Source: JALQXV01 sp051005235
GTDB taxonomy: Bacteria > Patescibacteriota > Saccharimonadia > Saccharimonadales > 2-12-FULL-41-12
NCBI GenBank assembly: GCA_051005235.1
Contig: JBPCJO010000068.1
Coordinates: 1-15,029, forward strand
Direction: 5' to 3'
DNA length: 15,029 nucleotides
The notes under the pieces are model-generated. The model was not told the DNA's origin, did not search any database, and worked only from the letters and a program-made list of their open reading frames with translations. A program made the translations under genes and the position numbers. Of this stretch, positions 5,962 to 11,876 are shown in pieces. Each line of letters starts with the position of its first letter. The stretch's first letter is position 1.

Positions 5962-6933
5962 TTACGGAACTAGCGCTTCGACTTCTTGCTGAACATACGC
6001 TGAGACGTCAGCAATCTGGCTCCAGCTGCCATTGTTGGTCATAATAACAACGACGTACTGCGCTTTACCGACAGTCACAATGGCCGCGTCATGGCGCACC
6101 GTCTTGCCCTCACCGGTAATATTAGCAACCAGACAGCTCTGTGCCGCACAACTAGCCGGGACGCCTTCGCGTTGTTTTTGTCCATATAAGCCATCAAACA
6201 CTACGCGACGGGCTTTATCACTCAATAGTTGGCCGTTCTGCAGCCGGTAAAGCAGATCGCCTGTTTCACGAGCGGTCGTTTGTGGGTTATCTTTTACTGA
6301 AGTCTTTTTAAAGCCAGCGCCGTTTAAGACACCTTCGGAGTTCTTGCGGTCGGCATACTGGGCAACCGATCTTGAACAAGTAGCATCGGCACTTTTTATG
6401 ATTGATTCTACACATTTGGCAACGGTTGACTGCCCGGCCCGGTAACCCCAGTTGGAGGATGGTAACTCAGCCTCCAGTGGCAATGTCACAAAGAGACTGC
6501 TCAGGTTGCCTGCTTCAAAGCCATTGTCAGCGTTAATACTGGCCATCCGGTCAGATTTAAGGTCGCGAATATAGACTGACCACTTTTGGCCGCCTGGTAT
6601 ATTTTTTAGCTTACCTTTTACGTTCTTTGCTAACTGCTCGTCTTCACTGGCTTTTTTATTAGCATCTTTAAGTTTATCTTCTTCACTTGCTTTCTTAGAC
6701 GTATCAACCGGGCTAGCCTCGCGCTGCAACGAGGCAGTCGGTGCCATTCTTTCTTGGCGGTACGCCAGCACTTGATTGGTCGCCATACCGGCGCCTCCAA
6801 AAATAAATAAAGCTACCATGACACTAGAAAATGTCCGGGTAACTGACCTTGTTTTATTTTTTAGGACACCATTACGATGCTCAAAATAGTAGACTTTTTT
6901 ACCGCGCTTGTGCGGTGCAAATTTGATTTTCAC
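5962..6933 (-). CDS. Membrane-anchored beta-lactamase-fold protein, probably catalytically dead
   Basis: 323 aa. A basic cytoplasmic tail (1-33) and one membrane segment (about 35-56) are followed by a charged Lys/Glu/Ser linker (70-108), then a C-terminal domain (about 115-323) outside the cell with the class A beta-lactamase/serine hydrolase fold. The fold is supported by TTARETGDLLYRL (219-231) and HDAAIVTVGKAQYVVVIMTNN (281-301). Aligning the catalytic motifs by eye, SxxK is replaced by NLSS (143-146), SDN by SAD (181-183) and KTG by ITG (272-274), so Ser70- and Lys-equivalents seem absent. Four cysteines (174, 186, 262, 267) may form disulfides. GTG start at 6931-6933 with AAGAGAT upstream. 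A binding or structural role at the envelope is more likely than hydrolysis. Confidence 0.78.
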   Translation of the reverse strand: MKIKFAPHKRGKKVYYFEHRNGVLKNKTRSVTRTFSSVMVALFIFGGAGMATNQVLAYRQERMAPTASLQREASPVDTSKKASEEDKLKDANKKASEDEQLAKNVKGKLKNIPGGQKWSVYIRDLKSDRMASINADNGFEAGNLSSLFVTLPLEAELPSSNWGYRAGQSTVAKCVESIIKSADATCSRSVAQYADRKNSEGVLNGAGFKKTSVKDNPQTTARETGDLLYRLQNGQLLSDKARRVVFDGLYGQKQREGVPASCAAQSCLVANITGEGKTVRHDAAIVTVGKAQYVVVIMTNNGSWSQIADVSAYVQQEVEALVP

Positions 6934-7393
6934 TTTTTATATCTCTTTTGTCTCTGCTTTTGTGTTGGGCGTTTGGCAGCTTTATTTTTAGTGCCGCCCG
7001 CTTATTTACTTTTAGCTTTTAACGTTTGTATTATGTTTTAGATTTATGATTTAGAATTTATTTTAGTGATTTTTAATTTTTGCATTTAGTCTTTGTTCGC
7101 TGCAAGAAACCTGCTGCACAGCGCATTTGTTTGGCGCTCGTTTTTGTGCCTCGATTCCTAAACGTACAAATAACTATCCTGAAGGTAACACACTTTTTTT
7201 GTGCTCTGCAAGCCCATTTTGCATGTTATTTTTAGGCGTACTTTGAACACTGTTACTAGTGTTGCACCGTCTGTTTGAGTACAAGATTTTTAATATTTTT
7301 ACCCCTGTTTTTATGATTCGCTAGCGTCTTATAAATTTTTAATGGCGCTGTGTAAGCGCAAAGGTTATCCACAGTATTCAAAAATGTCGCCAG
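6934..7393. other. 460-bp non-coding AT-rich region
   Basis: No convincing ORF on either strand. It holds the upstream region of the beta-lactamase-fold gene and the downstream region of tlyA, with AT-rich runs at about 7010-7085 and 7287-7340. Small structures: the hairpin AACACT...AGTGTT (7246-7263) and the hairpin GCGCT-GTGTA-AGCGC (7345-7359), which lacks a T-tract. I looked for tRNA, tmRNA, SRP RNA and RNase P signatures and recognised none. An unidentified small RNA is possible. Confidence 0.5.
7365..7373 (+). promoter_or_regulatory. Single consensus DnaA box
   Basis: TTATCCACA matches the E. coli consensus DnaA box exactly, beside AT-rich DNA. It is alone: no cluster of boxes and no dnaA or dnaN nearby, so it may be chance or an isolated DnaA site rather than an origin. 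Confidence 0.3.
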
Positions 7394-8119
7394 CTACTTT
7401 TTGAGTTTTAGGAGAACGTAAAAACGTTCTTTATTGCCCTTCTCCCCACTCACTTGGCTGTCGGCTTTATTGCTAATTTTAAAATGTTGCATAGACCACG
7501 ACTCAAAATCTTTTAAGATATCGCGGCGCACCTTTTCGTTTTTAATGACGCCTTTGTGCTTAAGCTGGCTATTGCCCGCTTCAAACTGAGGCTTTACCAT
7601 AGCAATAATTTTAGTTTGCTGGCCCACCAGCCGGGCAATATGCGGCAGCACATCGCGCAGCGATATAAATGAAACATCAATCACCACGTAGTCGGCTGGC
7701 TGGCTCAACGATTTTATATCCCGAATATCAGTTTGCTCATGCAGCTCAACCTTTGGATTCTGGCGAAGGCTGGGGTGAAGCTGGTTTGTCCCGACGTCCA
7801 CGGCAATCACTTTGGCCGCTCCATGCCGGAGCGCGTAATCGGTGAACCCACCGGTACTACTCCCAACATCGAGCACGGTTGTATCTTTAAAGTTAAGCTT
7901 AAATGTTTGCGCAATAGACGCCAGCTTTAAGCCCGCGCGCGAGACATACTGCTCTTTAGCAGTCAGCGTAACGACGTCTTGTTCGCCTACCATATAACCG
8001 GATTTGGTGACCGGATTCTTGTTAACAAGTACCGAACCCATTCGGATAAAGCTCTCGGCCTGGCTACGAGTTACAATTAAGCCGCGTTCTACTAGTGAAC
8101 GATCGAGGCGCTGCTTCAC
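7394..8119 (-). CDS. tlyA: TlyA family 16S/23S rRNA 2'-O-methyltransferase
   Basis: 241 aa from the GTG at 8117-8119. It methylates ribose 2'-OH groups in rRNA (C1409 of 16S and C1920 of 23S in characterised members) using S-adenosylmethionine. Seen: an N-terminal S4 RNA-binding domain (about 3-60, KQRLDRSLVERGL), then an FtsJ-type methyltransferase with motif I LDVGSSTGGFTD (83-94) and acidic D108, plus the K-D-K-E tetrad K65, D148, K176, E231, which appears complete. The C-terminus has the family GNKERFY. A longer frame starting inside efp (8185) exists, but the family N-terminus begins at the GTG, which lies 7 nt after the efp stop. Last gene of the rpsF operon. Some homologues were called haemolysins; the methyltransferase call is better supported. 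Confidence 0.93.
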   Translation of the reverse strand: MKQRLDRSLVERGLIVTRSQAESFIRMGSVLVNKNPVTKSGYMVGEQDVVTLTAKEQYVSRAGLKLASIAQTFKLNFKDTTVLDVGSSTGGFTDYALRHGAAKVIAVDVGTNQLHPSLRQNPKVELHEQTDIRDIKSLSQPADYVVIDVSFISLRDVLPHIARLVGQQTKIIAMVKPQFEAGNSQLKHKGVIKNEKVRRDILKDFESWSMQHFKISNKADSQVSGEKGNKERFYVLLKLKK

Positions 8120-8126
8120 CGCTGCA

Positions 8127-8693
8127 TCAATCTTTCTTGCGTTCGCGGTAGGCGCCGTTAGTCGTATCAACACTAATGATGTCACCGGTCTTAATAAAGG
8201 CCGGGACTTTTACGTTGACGCCTGTTTCGAGCGTGGCGGCCTTGGTAATTGACGAGCTAGTGTCGCCTTTAACGGCGTCTTCGGCGTAGGTTACTTCTAG
8301 ATACACATTTTTGGGTAGTTCAACGCTAATAATCTGGTCGTTAAAGCTCTGGGTCTGAACCCGGTCGCCCTCTTTTAAGAAGCGGGCTTGGTCGCCGACG
8401 ATATCGGCGGCCACTTCATGCTGCTCATAGCTGGTTTCGTCCATAAAGAAGAAGGTCGTCGTGTCGTTGTACAGATACTGTGCGTTGCCATTACCAACAT
8501 CTGCTGCTTTAATCTGTTCGTTGCCTTTAAAGGTTTTTTCGAGCACTTTGCCATCGATCAAACTTTTAATCTTAACGTTCACGATAGACCCTCCCCGCCC
8601 CATTACTTTTTGGCCATACTCAATAACCCGGTATGGAATGCCATCGAACTCAAAGATAGTACCTTTTTTTAAATCAGTTACGCCTAATGCCAT
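8127..8693 (-). CDS. efp: Elongation factor P
   Basis: 188 aa, the normal length. It binds between the P and E sites of stalled ribosomes and promotes peptide bonds at polyproline. Three beta-barrel domains: KOW-like N-terminal (about 1-64, VTDLKKGTIFEFDGIPYRVIEY), central OB (about 68-127) and C-terminal OB (130-188, ending VDTTNGAYRERKKD). The loop tip that enters the peptidyl-transferase centre reads KVMGRGGSI, putting Arg33 where E. coli has the beta-lysylated Lys34. Arg at this place is known from the EarP-rhamnosylated type. No Shine-Dalgarno is evident: the ATG comes 8 nt after the stop of the upstream 93-aa gene, so re-initiation is likely. Fifth gene of the rpsF operon. Confidence 0.97.
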   Translation of the reverse strand: MALGVTDLKKGTIFEFDGIPYRVIEYGQKVMGRGGSIVNVKIKSLIDGKVLEKTFKGNEQIKAADVGNGNAQYLYNDTTTFFFMDETSYEQHEVAADIVGDQARFLKEGDRVQTQSFNDQIISVELPKNVYLEVTYAEDAVKGDTSSSITKAATLETGVNVKVPAFIKTGDIISVDTTNGAYRERKKD

Positions 8694-8700
8694 ATGATTG

Positions 8701-8982
8701 CTAAGCTAATTTTTGGAGCTTTTTACGGAAGTCTTCGCACTGGCGAATTAGCTCATCAGCATGGTTATGACTCATGACGTTATTGTCGCCAGCCTGGTGT
8801 AAAAGGCGCATGACAACCTGAACTTGATCTTCGATGCTGTGCGGGTTTTTTTGAGCCTGTGCCTCGTCTTCGAGCCGCTGTACTTCTTTTTCTAAAGAGC
8901 GGCCTATCGGATGTGAGCGGTCGTCCATATCGTCTTTGCAACGGTGCTGAAATGATACGATTTCTTTATATAACTGATCCAT
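8701..8982 (-). CDS. Small helical protein of unknown function in the ribosomal operon
   Basis: 93 aa, family not recognised. Highly charged and probably all helical: MDQLYKEIVSFQHRCKDD, then KEVQRLEDEAQ (about 32-42) and a C-terminal helix ELIRQCEDFRKKLQKL (77-92); heptad-like spacing of Leu/Val suggests a coiled-coil or helical hairpin. It has two cysteines (C15, C82) and three His in the middle and second half; no membrane segment. AAAGGAG is well placed before the ATG, one of the better ribosome sites in the window, so it is very likely expressed. It lies between rpsR (21-nt gap) and efp (7 nt between stop and start), the slot where many bacteria carry rplI; it shows no resemblance to L9. 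A translation-linked role is only a guess from context. Confidence 0.8.
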   Translation of the reverse strand: MDQLYKEIVSFQHRCKDDMDDRSHPIGRSLEKEVQRLEDEAQAQKNPHSIEDQVQVVMRLLHQAGDNNVMSHNHADELIRQCEDFRKKLQKLA

Positions 8983-9003
8983 ATAAAACTCCTTTGATAT
9001 TCA

Positions 9004-9207
9004 CTAATTTGATGCGACAAACGGCAACATTGCCAAATGTCGGGCGCGCTTAATGGCGACCGACAGGCGGCGCTGTTGGCTTTCGGTCAGGCCGGTCTTT
9101 TTGCGGGTTTCAATCTGGCCGTATTGGTTTACGTATCGCTGCAAGGTTTTAAAATCCTTGTAGTCAAAAAACGCGATATCGGTCTTATGTTTAAAGATCT
9201 TTGCCAT
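9004..9207 (-). CDS. rpsR: 30S ribosomal protein bS18
   Basis: 67 aa, slightly shorter than the usual 70-80 because the N-terminus is trimmed. It binds the platform of the 30S subunit as a heterodimer with bS6. Seen: the core FFDYKDFKTLQRYVNQYGQI, then the basic KKTGLTESQQRRLSVAIKRARHLAMLPF, which is diagnostic. AAGGAG precedes the ATG. It follows ssb by 27 nt and its partner rpsF is two genes upstream, the standard rpsF-ssb-rpsR order. Confidence 0.97.
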   Translation of the reverse strand: MAKIFKHKTDIAFFDYKDFKTLQRYVNQYGQIETRKKTGLTESQQRRLSVAIKRARHLAMLPFVASN

Positions 9208-9234
9208 GGTATGTATTCTCCTTCGGCTAAGCCG

Positions 9235-9684
9235 TTAAAATGGTATGTCGTCTAAGTTAATTGGTTCGTCGCCGACGTCTTCGATAGCAACGTCTTTTTT
9301 GGCTTTCTTGCTAGATGGTGGAGCCGAATCGCTATTGTCACTGCTACCGCCTTCGCGCCCGCCTAAGAAGGTTACTTCGCTGGCGAGAACCTCGAGTTTA
9401 TTGCGTTTCTGACCCTCGTGCTCCCACTGGCGACTTTGCAGACGGCCGCTGATGAGCACCGGACGACCTTTAGTGACATATTGCGCGACGCGTTCGCCAA
9501 GTGGGCCCCACGCGACTATATCGACGAAATCAGTGACCTCTTGCCAATTATCGTCTTTGTCTTTATATGACCGGTTTAGCGCTAAGCTAAAGTTGCAAAC
9601 GCTTTGACCACTAGGAATCTGGCGTAGATCTGGGTCTCGGGTAAGGTTACCCATTAATGTTACTTGGTTAAAACTTCTGGCCAT
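9235..9684 (-). CDS. ssb: Single-stranded DNA-binding protein
   Basis: 149 aa. It coats single-stranded DNA in replication and repair and recruits partners through its C-terminal tip. Seen: N-terminal OB fold (about 1-108), beginning FNQVTLMGNLTRDPDLR, with VDIVAWGPLGERVAQYVTKG and VLISGRLQSRQW; a disordered Ser/Lys/Asp-rich linker (about 112-140); and the acidic tip LDDIPF, as in classical bacterial SSB. GAGGAG before the ATG. It sits between rpsF (90 nt upstream) and rpsR (27 nt downstream). The 90-nt gap could contain an extra promoter. Confidence 0.97.
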   Translation of the reverse strand: MARSFNQVTLMGNLTRDPDLRQIPSGQSVCNFSLALNRSYKDKDDNWQEVTDFVDIVAWGPLGERVAQYVTKGRPVLISGRLQSRQWEHEGQKRNKLEVLASEVTFLGGREGGSSDNSDSAPPSSKKAKKDVAIEDVGDEPINLDDIPF

Positions 9685-9717
9685 GGTGGCTCTCCTCTTC
9701 TACGTTATATTAAGTAT

Positions 9718-9747
9718 TGTATACCTATCGTAAATATCAAAAGTTAA
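9718..9747 (-). promoter_or_regulatory. Possible internal promoter for ssb-rpsR
   Basis: Minus strand: TTAACT (9747-9742), 18-bp spacer, TATACA (9723-9718), about 33 nt before the ssb ATG. An overlapping alternative uses TTGATA with ATACTT at 17 bp. Neither is close to consensus in both boxes. Confidence 0.3.
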
Positions 9748-9774
9748 CTATTTATTAAATTTGAAAAGATTTTT

Positions 9775-10185
9775 TTACTCTTCGGTCTTTGAGTCATTTC
9801 TTTCGTTTCTTGCCTCTTCTCTTGAATCTTCGGCGCGGTCACCACGGGCTTGCGCCTTAGCAGCTTTTTCGGCGCGCAACGCCTCGGCCTTAGCGATTGC
9901 TTTGAAATCAAGGCGCGTGATGAGGTAACGAATCACTTCGTCGGTAATATTGAGGGTGCCTTCGATTTTACGAACAGCTTCGGCTGGCAACTCTACCGTA
10001 TAAAAAACATAGACAGCTTGGTCTTGCTTAGCAATCTGATACGCCAGTCGTTTTTTGCCCCAGTTATCGGTTTTTGTGATCTTACCTCCGTTGTCGGTAA
10101 AGATCTTTTCAATTTTAGCCTGTGGTTTGCTCAGATCAATTTCTAGATCTGGGTGAAACAACACCGCAATTTCATACGTATGCAC
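9775..10185 (-). CDS. rpsF: 30S ribosomal protein bS6
   Basis: 136 aa. Binds 16S rRNA on the 30S platform together with bS18. The ferredoxin-like domain covers about residues 1-95: THTYE-like start (HTYEIAVLF), NWGKKRLAYQIAKQDQAVYVFYTVELP, then ITDEVIRYLITR. A 40-residue Ala/Lys/Glu/Arg-rich tail follows, longer than in E. coli before processing, and looks disordered. Start is a GTG at 10183-10185, about 9 nt after AAGGAG; the nearby ATG is out of frame. First gene of the rpsF-ssb-rpsR-unknown-efp-tlyA operon, with a strong promoter at 10254-10282 and a leader of about 60 nt that could carry S6:S18 autoregulation (not demonstrated). Confidence 0.96.
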   Translation of the reverse strand: MHTYEIAVLFHPDLEIDLSKPQAKIEKIFTDNGGKITKTDNWGKKRLAYQIAKQDQAVYVFYTVELPAEAVRKIEGTLNITDEVIRYLITRLDFKAIAKAEALRAEKAAKAQARGDRAEDSREEARNERNDSKTEE

Positions 10186-10253
10186 GTGTGCCTACTCCTT
10201 TGGTTACTGCCTGCACGCTCTCTATGGCTGCAAGCTGAGTTAATAGTAACTGT

Positions 10254-10282
10254 ATTTTACTGTATTTACCTCTGTTCGTCAA
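10254..10282 (-). promoter_or_regulatory. rpsF operon promoter
   Basis: Minus strand: -35 TTGACG (10282-10277), exactly 17 bp, -10 TAAAAT (10259-10254); predicted +1 near 10247, giving a leader of about 62 nt before the GTG start. It is the best promoter in front of the ribosomal operon. Confidence 0.65.
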
Positions 10283-10312
10283 CTATTTATGCTCGTTGTT
10301 CATTCTGTTTGC

Positions 10313-10404
10313 GGCACTTTTTGAAAGTATGTATTCAGTATGCCTTAAGTTCATACTTTGATTAGTTGAAAGTATGAACTTAAGGCATACTTTCAAAAAG
10401 TGCC
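10313..10404. repeat. 36-bp inverted repeat with an 11-nt insertion in one arm
   Basis: The right arm (10369-10404) is the exact reverse complement of the left arm (10313-10359) once the 11 nt TATTCAGTATG (10332-10342) are removed from the left. The loop is 9 nt. The extra 11 nt leave AGTATG duplicated in tandem. No T-tract follows on either strand. It lies between the end of the unknown gene at 10430 and the rpsF promoter. Confidence 0.92.
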
Positions 10405-10429
10405 TTTAATACTGCAAAGAAGCTGGATC

Positions 10430-11161
10430 TTAGGTAGCGATCAACCGGTGAGTAACCGCTTTGCTGTAATGCCCGAGTGAATGGCAGCGAATTAAGCGCT
10501 TGGCTACCGCCCGAAAGGTTTCTGACCGGGATCGTAAGTAACCTTCTTTTTTAAAACCAGCATAGGTTTGATTAAGTTCTTCTAAAGAAAGGTTGAGGGC
10601 CTCTGTTAGCATCATTCTCGCCAGCTCCTGTTTTCGAACTTTAGGTGTGTTCCGATTAAGAAATTCATCAATAATAATGTTATCTAGGGAGCCTTGAATA
10701 TCTTGTTTGGCGGCGTATTCTGCCAAGAATAGGGCTAAATTACCGGGCTTATCAACCCCAATAATTTTAGGACGCGATAAAAAGGAGTGGTCGTAGTTAT
10801 TGAGTCGAACCTCGCGCCATTGTCGGGGTTTACTGACATCGATTGCCGACCGTGGAACAACGCCCGACGCACTCAGGACCGCAATACGAAAGGCGTCGTC
10901 TTCGTTCTCGGGTAATTCCGGGCCGGTAAATAAATTGTGGTAGTTGGTGTGGAGCGCATAACTAATATGCTGTACCCGGCTGCCGCGCACCGCCAAACCT
11001 GCTACAGTTTGCAGAGCCGGGCTGCGTTCGGGATGAAAATGATGATGATAATTCTTCTGAAAAGAAAAAGGAGCCCCGTTTGTAGGGGGTTCCTTATGGA
11101 AGATGGGTAGCGGTAAACCAGTCACCTCGCACATTGGCGTTTTCTCTAGCGCGGCTGCCAC
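10430..11161 (-). CDS. Unknown protein with a His-rich cluster
   Basis: 243 aa, family not recognised. The N-terminal half has a CEVTGLPLPIFHKEP segment (11-25), the His cluster NYHHHFHPERSP (37-48), VQHISYALHTNYHNLF (63-78), and a conserved-looking ASGVVPRSAIDV (98-109). The clustered His residues and single Cys could bind a metal, as in HNH-like domains, but no complete motif can be assigned. The C-terminal half (about 140-243) is helical, with basic RSRSETFRAVAKRLIRCH. Start is a GTG at 11159-11161 with GGAGGAG upstream; promoter at 11230-11258. No signal or membrane segment, so it is cytoplasmic. The final residues lie 26 nt from the long palindrome at 10313-10404. Genuinely coding (good ribosome site and promoter), function unknown. 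Confidence 0.8.
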   Translation of the reverse strand: MAAALEKTPMCEVTGLPLPIFHKEPPTNGAPFSFQKNYHHHFHPERSPALQTVAGLAVRGSRVQHISYALHTNYHNLFTGPELPENEDDAFRIAVLSASGVVPRSAIDVSKPRQWREVRLNNYDHSFLSRPKIIGVDKPGNLALFLAEYAAKQDIQGSLDNIIIDEFLNRNTPKVRKQELARMMLTEALNLSLEELNQTYAGFKKEGYLRSRSETFRAVAKRLIRCHSLGHYSKAVTHRLIAT

Positions 11162-11229
11162 GTTATCTCCTCCATTGTTTTGGTCTTTGTATAGATACGC
11201 TTCTTGAGTTTTTGTCTGCGTATATTGTT

Positions 11230-11258
11230 ACTATATGAACAATACGCAATAAGCTCAA
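11230..11258 (-). promoter_or_regulatory. Promoter of the unknown gene at 10430-11161
   Basis: Minus strand: TTGAGC (11258-11253), 17 bp, TATAGT (11235-11230); predicted +1 near 11223, leader about 60 nt. Confidence 0.5.
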
Positions 11259-11337
11259 GTTTTTTATAGTGTAGTTATCACATCAGTGTCGCGCGTGCGT
11301 TGACATGAGCCGTTGCTTTTATTAATATAACTATTGA

Positions 11338-11388
11338 AGACCTTCGGCCCGTAGTTTCTAGGCTACCCTGCGGAAGGCCTTTTTCTTT
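11338..11388. terminator. Hairpin at the 3' end of the unknown gene 11363-11806
   Basis: AGACCTTC (11338-11345) pairs with GAAGGCCT (11373-11380, one G-U), with an inner GTAG/CTAC pairing (11351-11354 / 11363-11366) around an internal loop. On the plus strand it is followed by TTTTCTTTT (11380-11388), a good T-tract, though no plus-strand gene reads into it. On the minus strand the stem includes the stop of the 147-aa gene but is followed only by TCTTCAATAG. Confidence 0.35.
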
Positions 11389-11806
11389 TAGGGAGTTCTT
11401 CGCCAGGAAAGACTGATATAAAATCTTTTCGGCCACTCTTTTTATTTTGCTTAACCTGTACGTAAAAAAGTTCACCATCTTTAGATTTACCTGCAAATCG
11501 GTGAAGTAACTCATCTAACTTCTTCGCTTTAAGTATGGTATCGGAGTCAAATCGGGTATGGCGCAGTAAATCTATTGCGCATGGATAAAATTTTAAACGA
11601 CGAACTTGGTCACTGCGTCGTTTTTGTGCGAGGTGATGCCAAAAAGTATTAATGAATATCTTATCTTTACGAAAGTAGACAGATCGCACGTACGGCTGAC
11701 GTTTCGTATGTTTTTGAATTATATGATACGTTTTTCGGGCATCTTTCATAACCTCATCTCGAGATGTACCGGACAACTTATCATACTTAGACTGGTAAAC
11801 TTTCAC
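11363..11806 (-). CDS. Small basic protein, possible RelE/barnase-like nuclease domain
   Basis: 147 aa, basic. Not firmly recognised. The centre reads IFINTFWHHLAQKRRSDQVRRLKFYPCAIDLLRHTRFD (about 50-87), followed by ELLHRFAGKSKDGELFYVQVKQNKKSGRKDFISVFPG (99-135). The order W-HL, R-RR, then a GELFYVQV beta-hairpin ending in SVFP recalls toxin-type nucleases of the RelE/barnase/ColE5 (PBECR-like) group found in phages and mobile elements. This is a pattern-level impression and catalytic residues are not assigned. Start is a GTG at 11804-11806; TACTAT only 6 nt upstream could be a -10 box, so this may be another leaderless message. It lies alone between ftsK (70 nt upstream) and the 243-aa unknown, with no visible antitoxin partner. 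Confidence 0.7.
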   Translation of the reverse strand: MKVYQSKYDKLSGTSRDEVMKDARKTYHIIQKHTKRQPYVRSVYFRKDKIFINTFWHHLAQKRRSDQVRRLKFYPCAIDLLRHTRFDSDTILKAKKLDELLHRFAGKSKDGELFYVQVKQNKKSGRKDFISVFPGEELPKRKRPSAG

Positions 11807-11876
11807 CGCATCATAGTAGCAATGAATAATTAACTATTTATTAACTAACCGGGCGCAATAACTTTTAACGGGCGAG

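Noticed and set aside
7365..7373. Chromosomal origin
   Set aside because: One DnaA box only, no dnaA/dnaN nearby and no repeated boxes within the AT-rich region.
8120..8185. Longer TlyA start inside efp
   Set aside because: The extra 22 residues do not fit the S4 domain N-terminus and overlap the end of efp; the GTG at 8119 gives the family start 7 nt after the efp stop.
10313..10404. Intrinsic terminator
   Set aside because: No T-run follows the stem on either strand, and the stem is much longer and less GC-rich than terminators.
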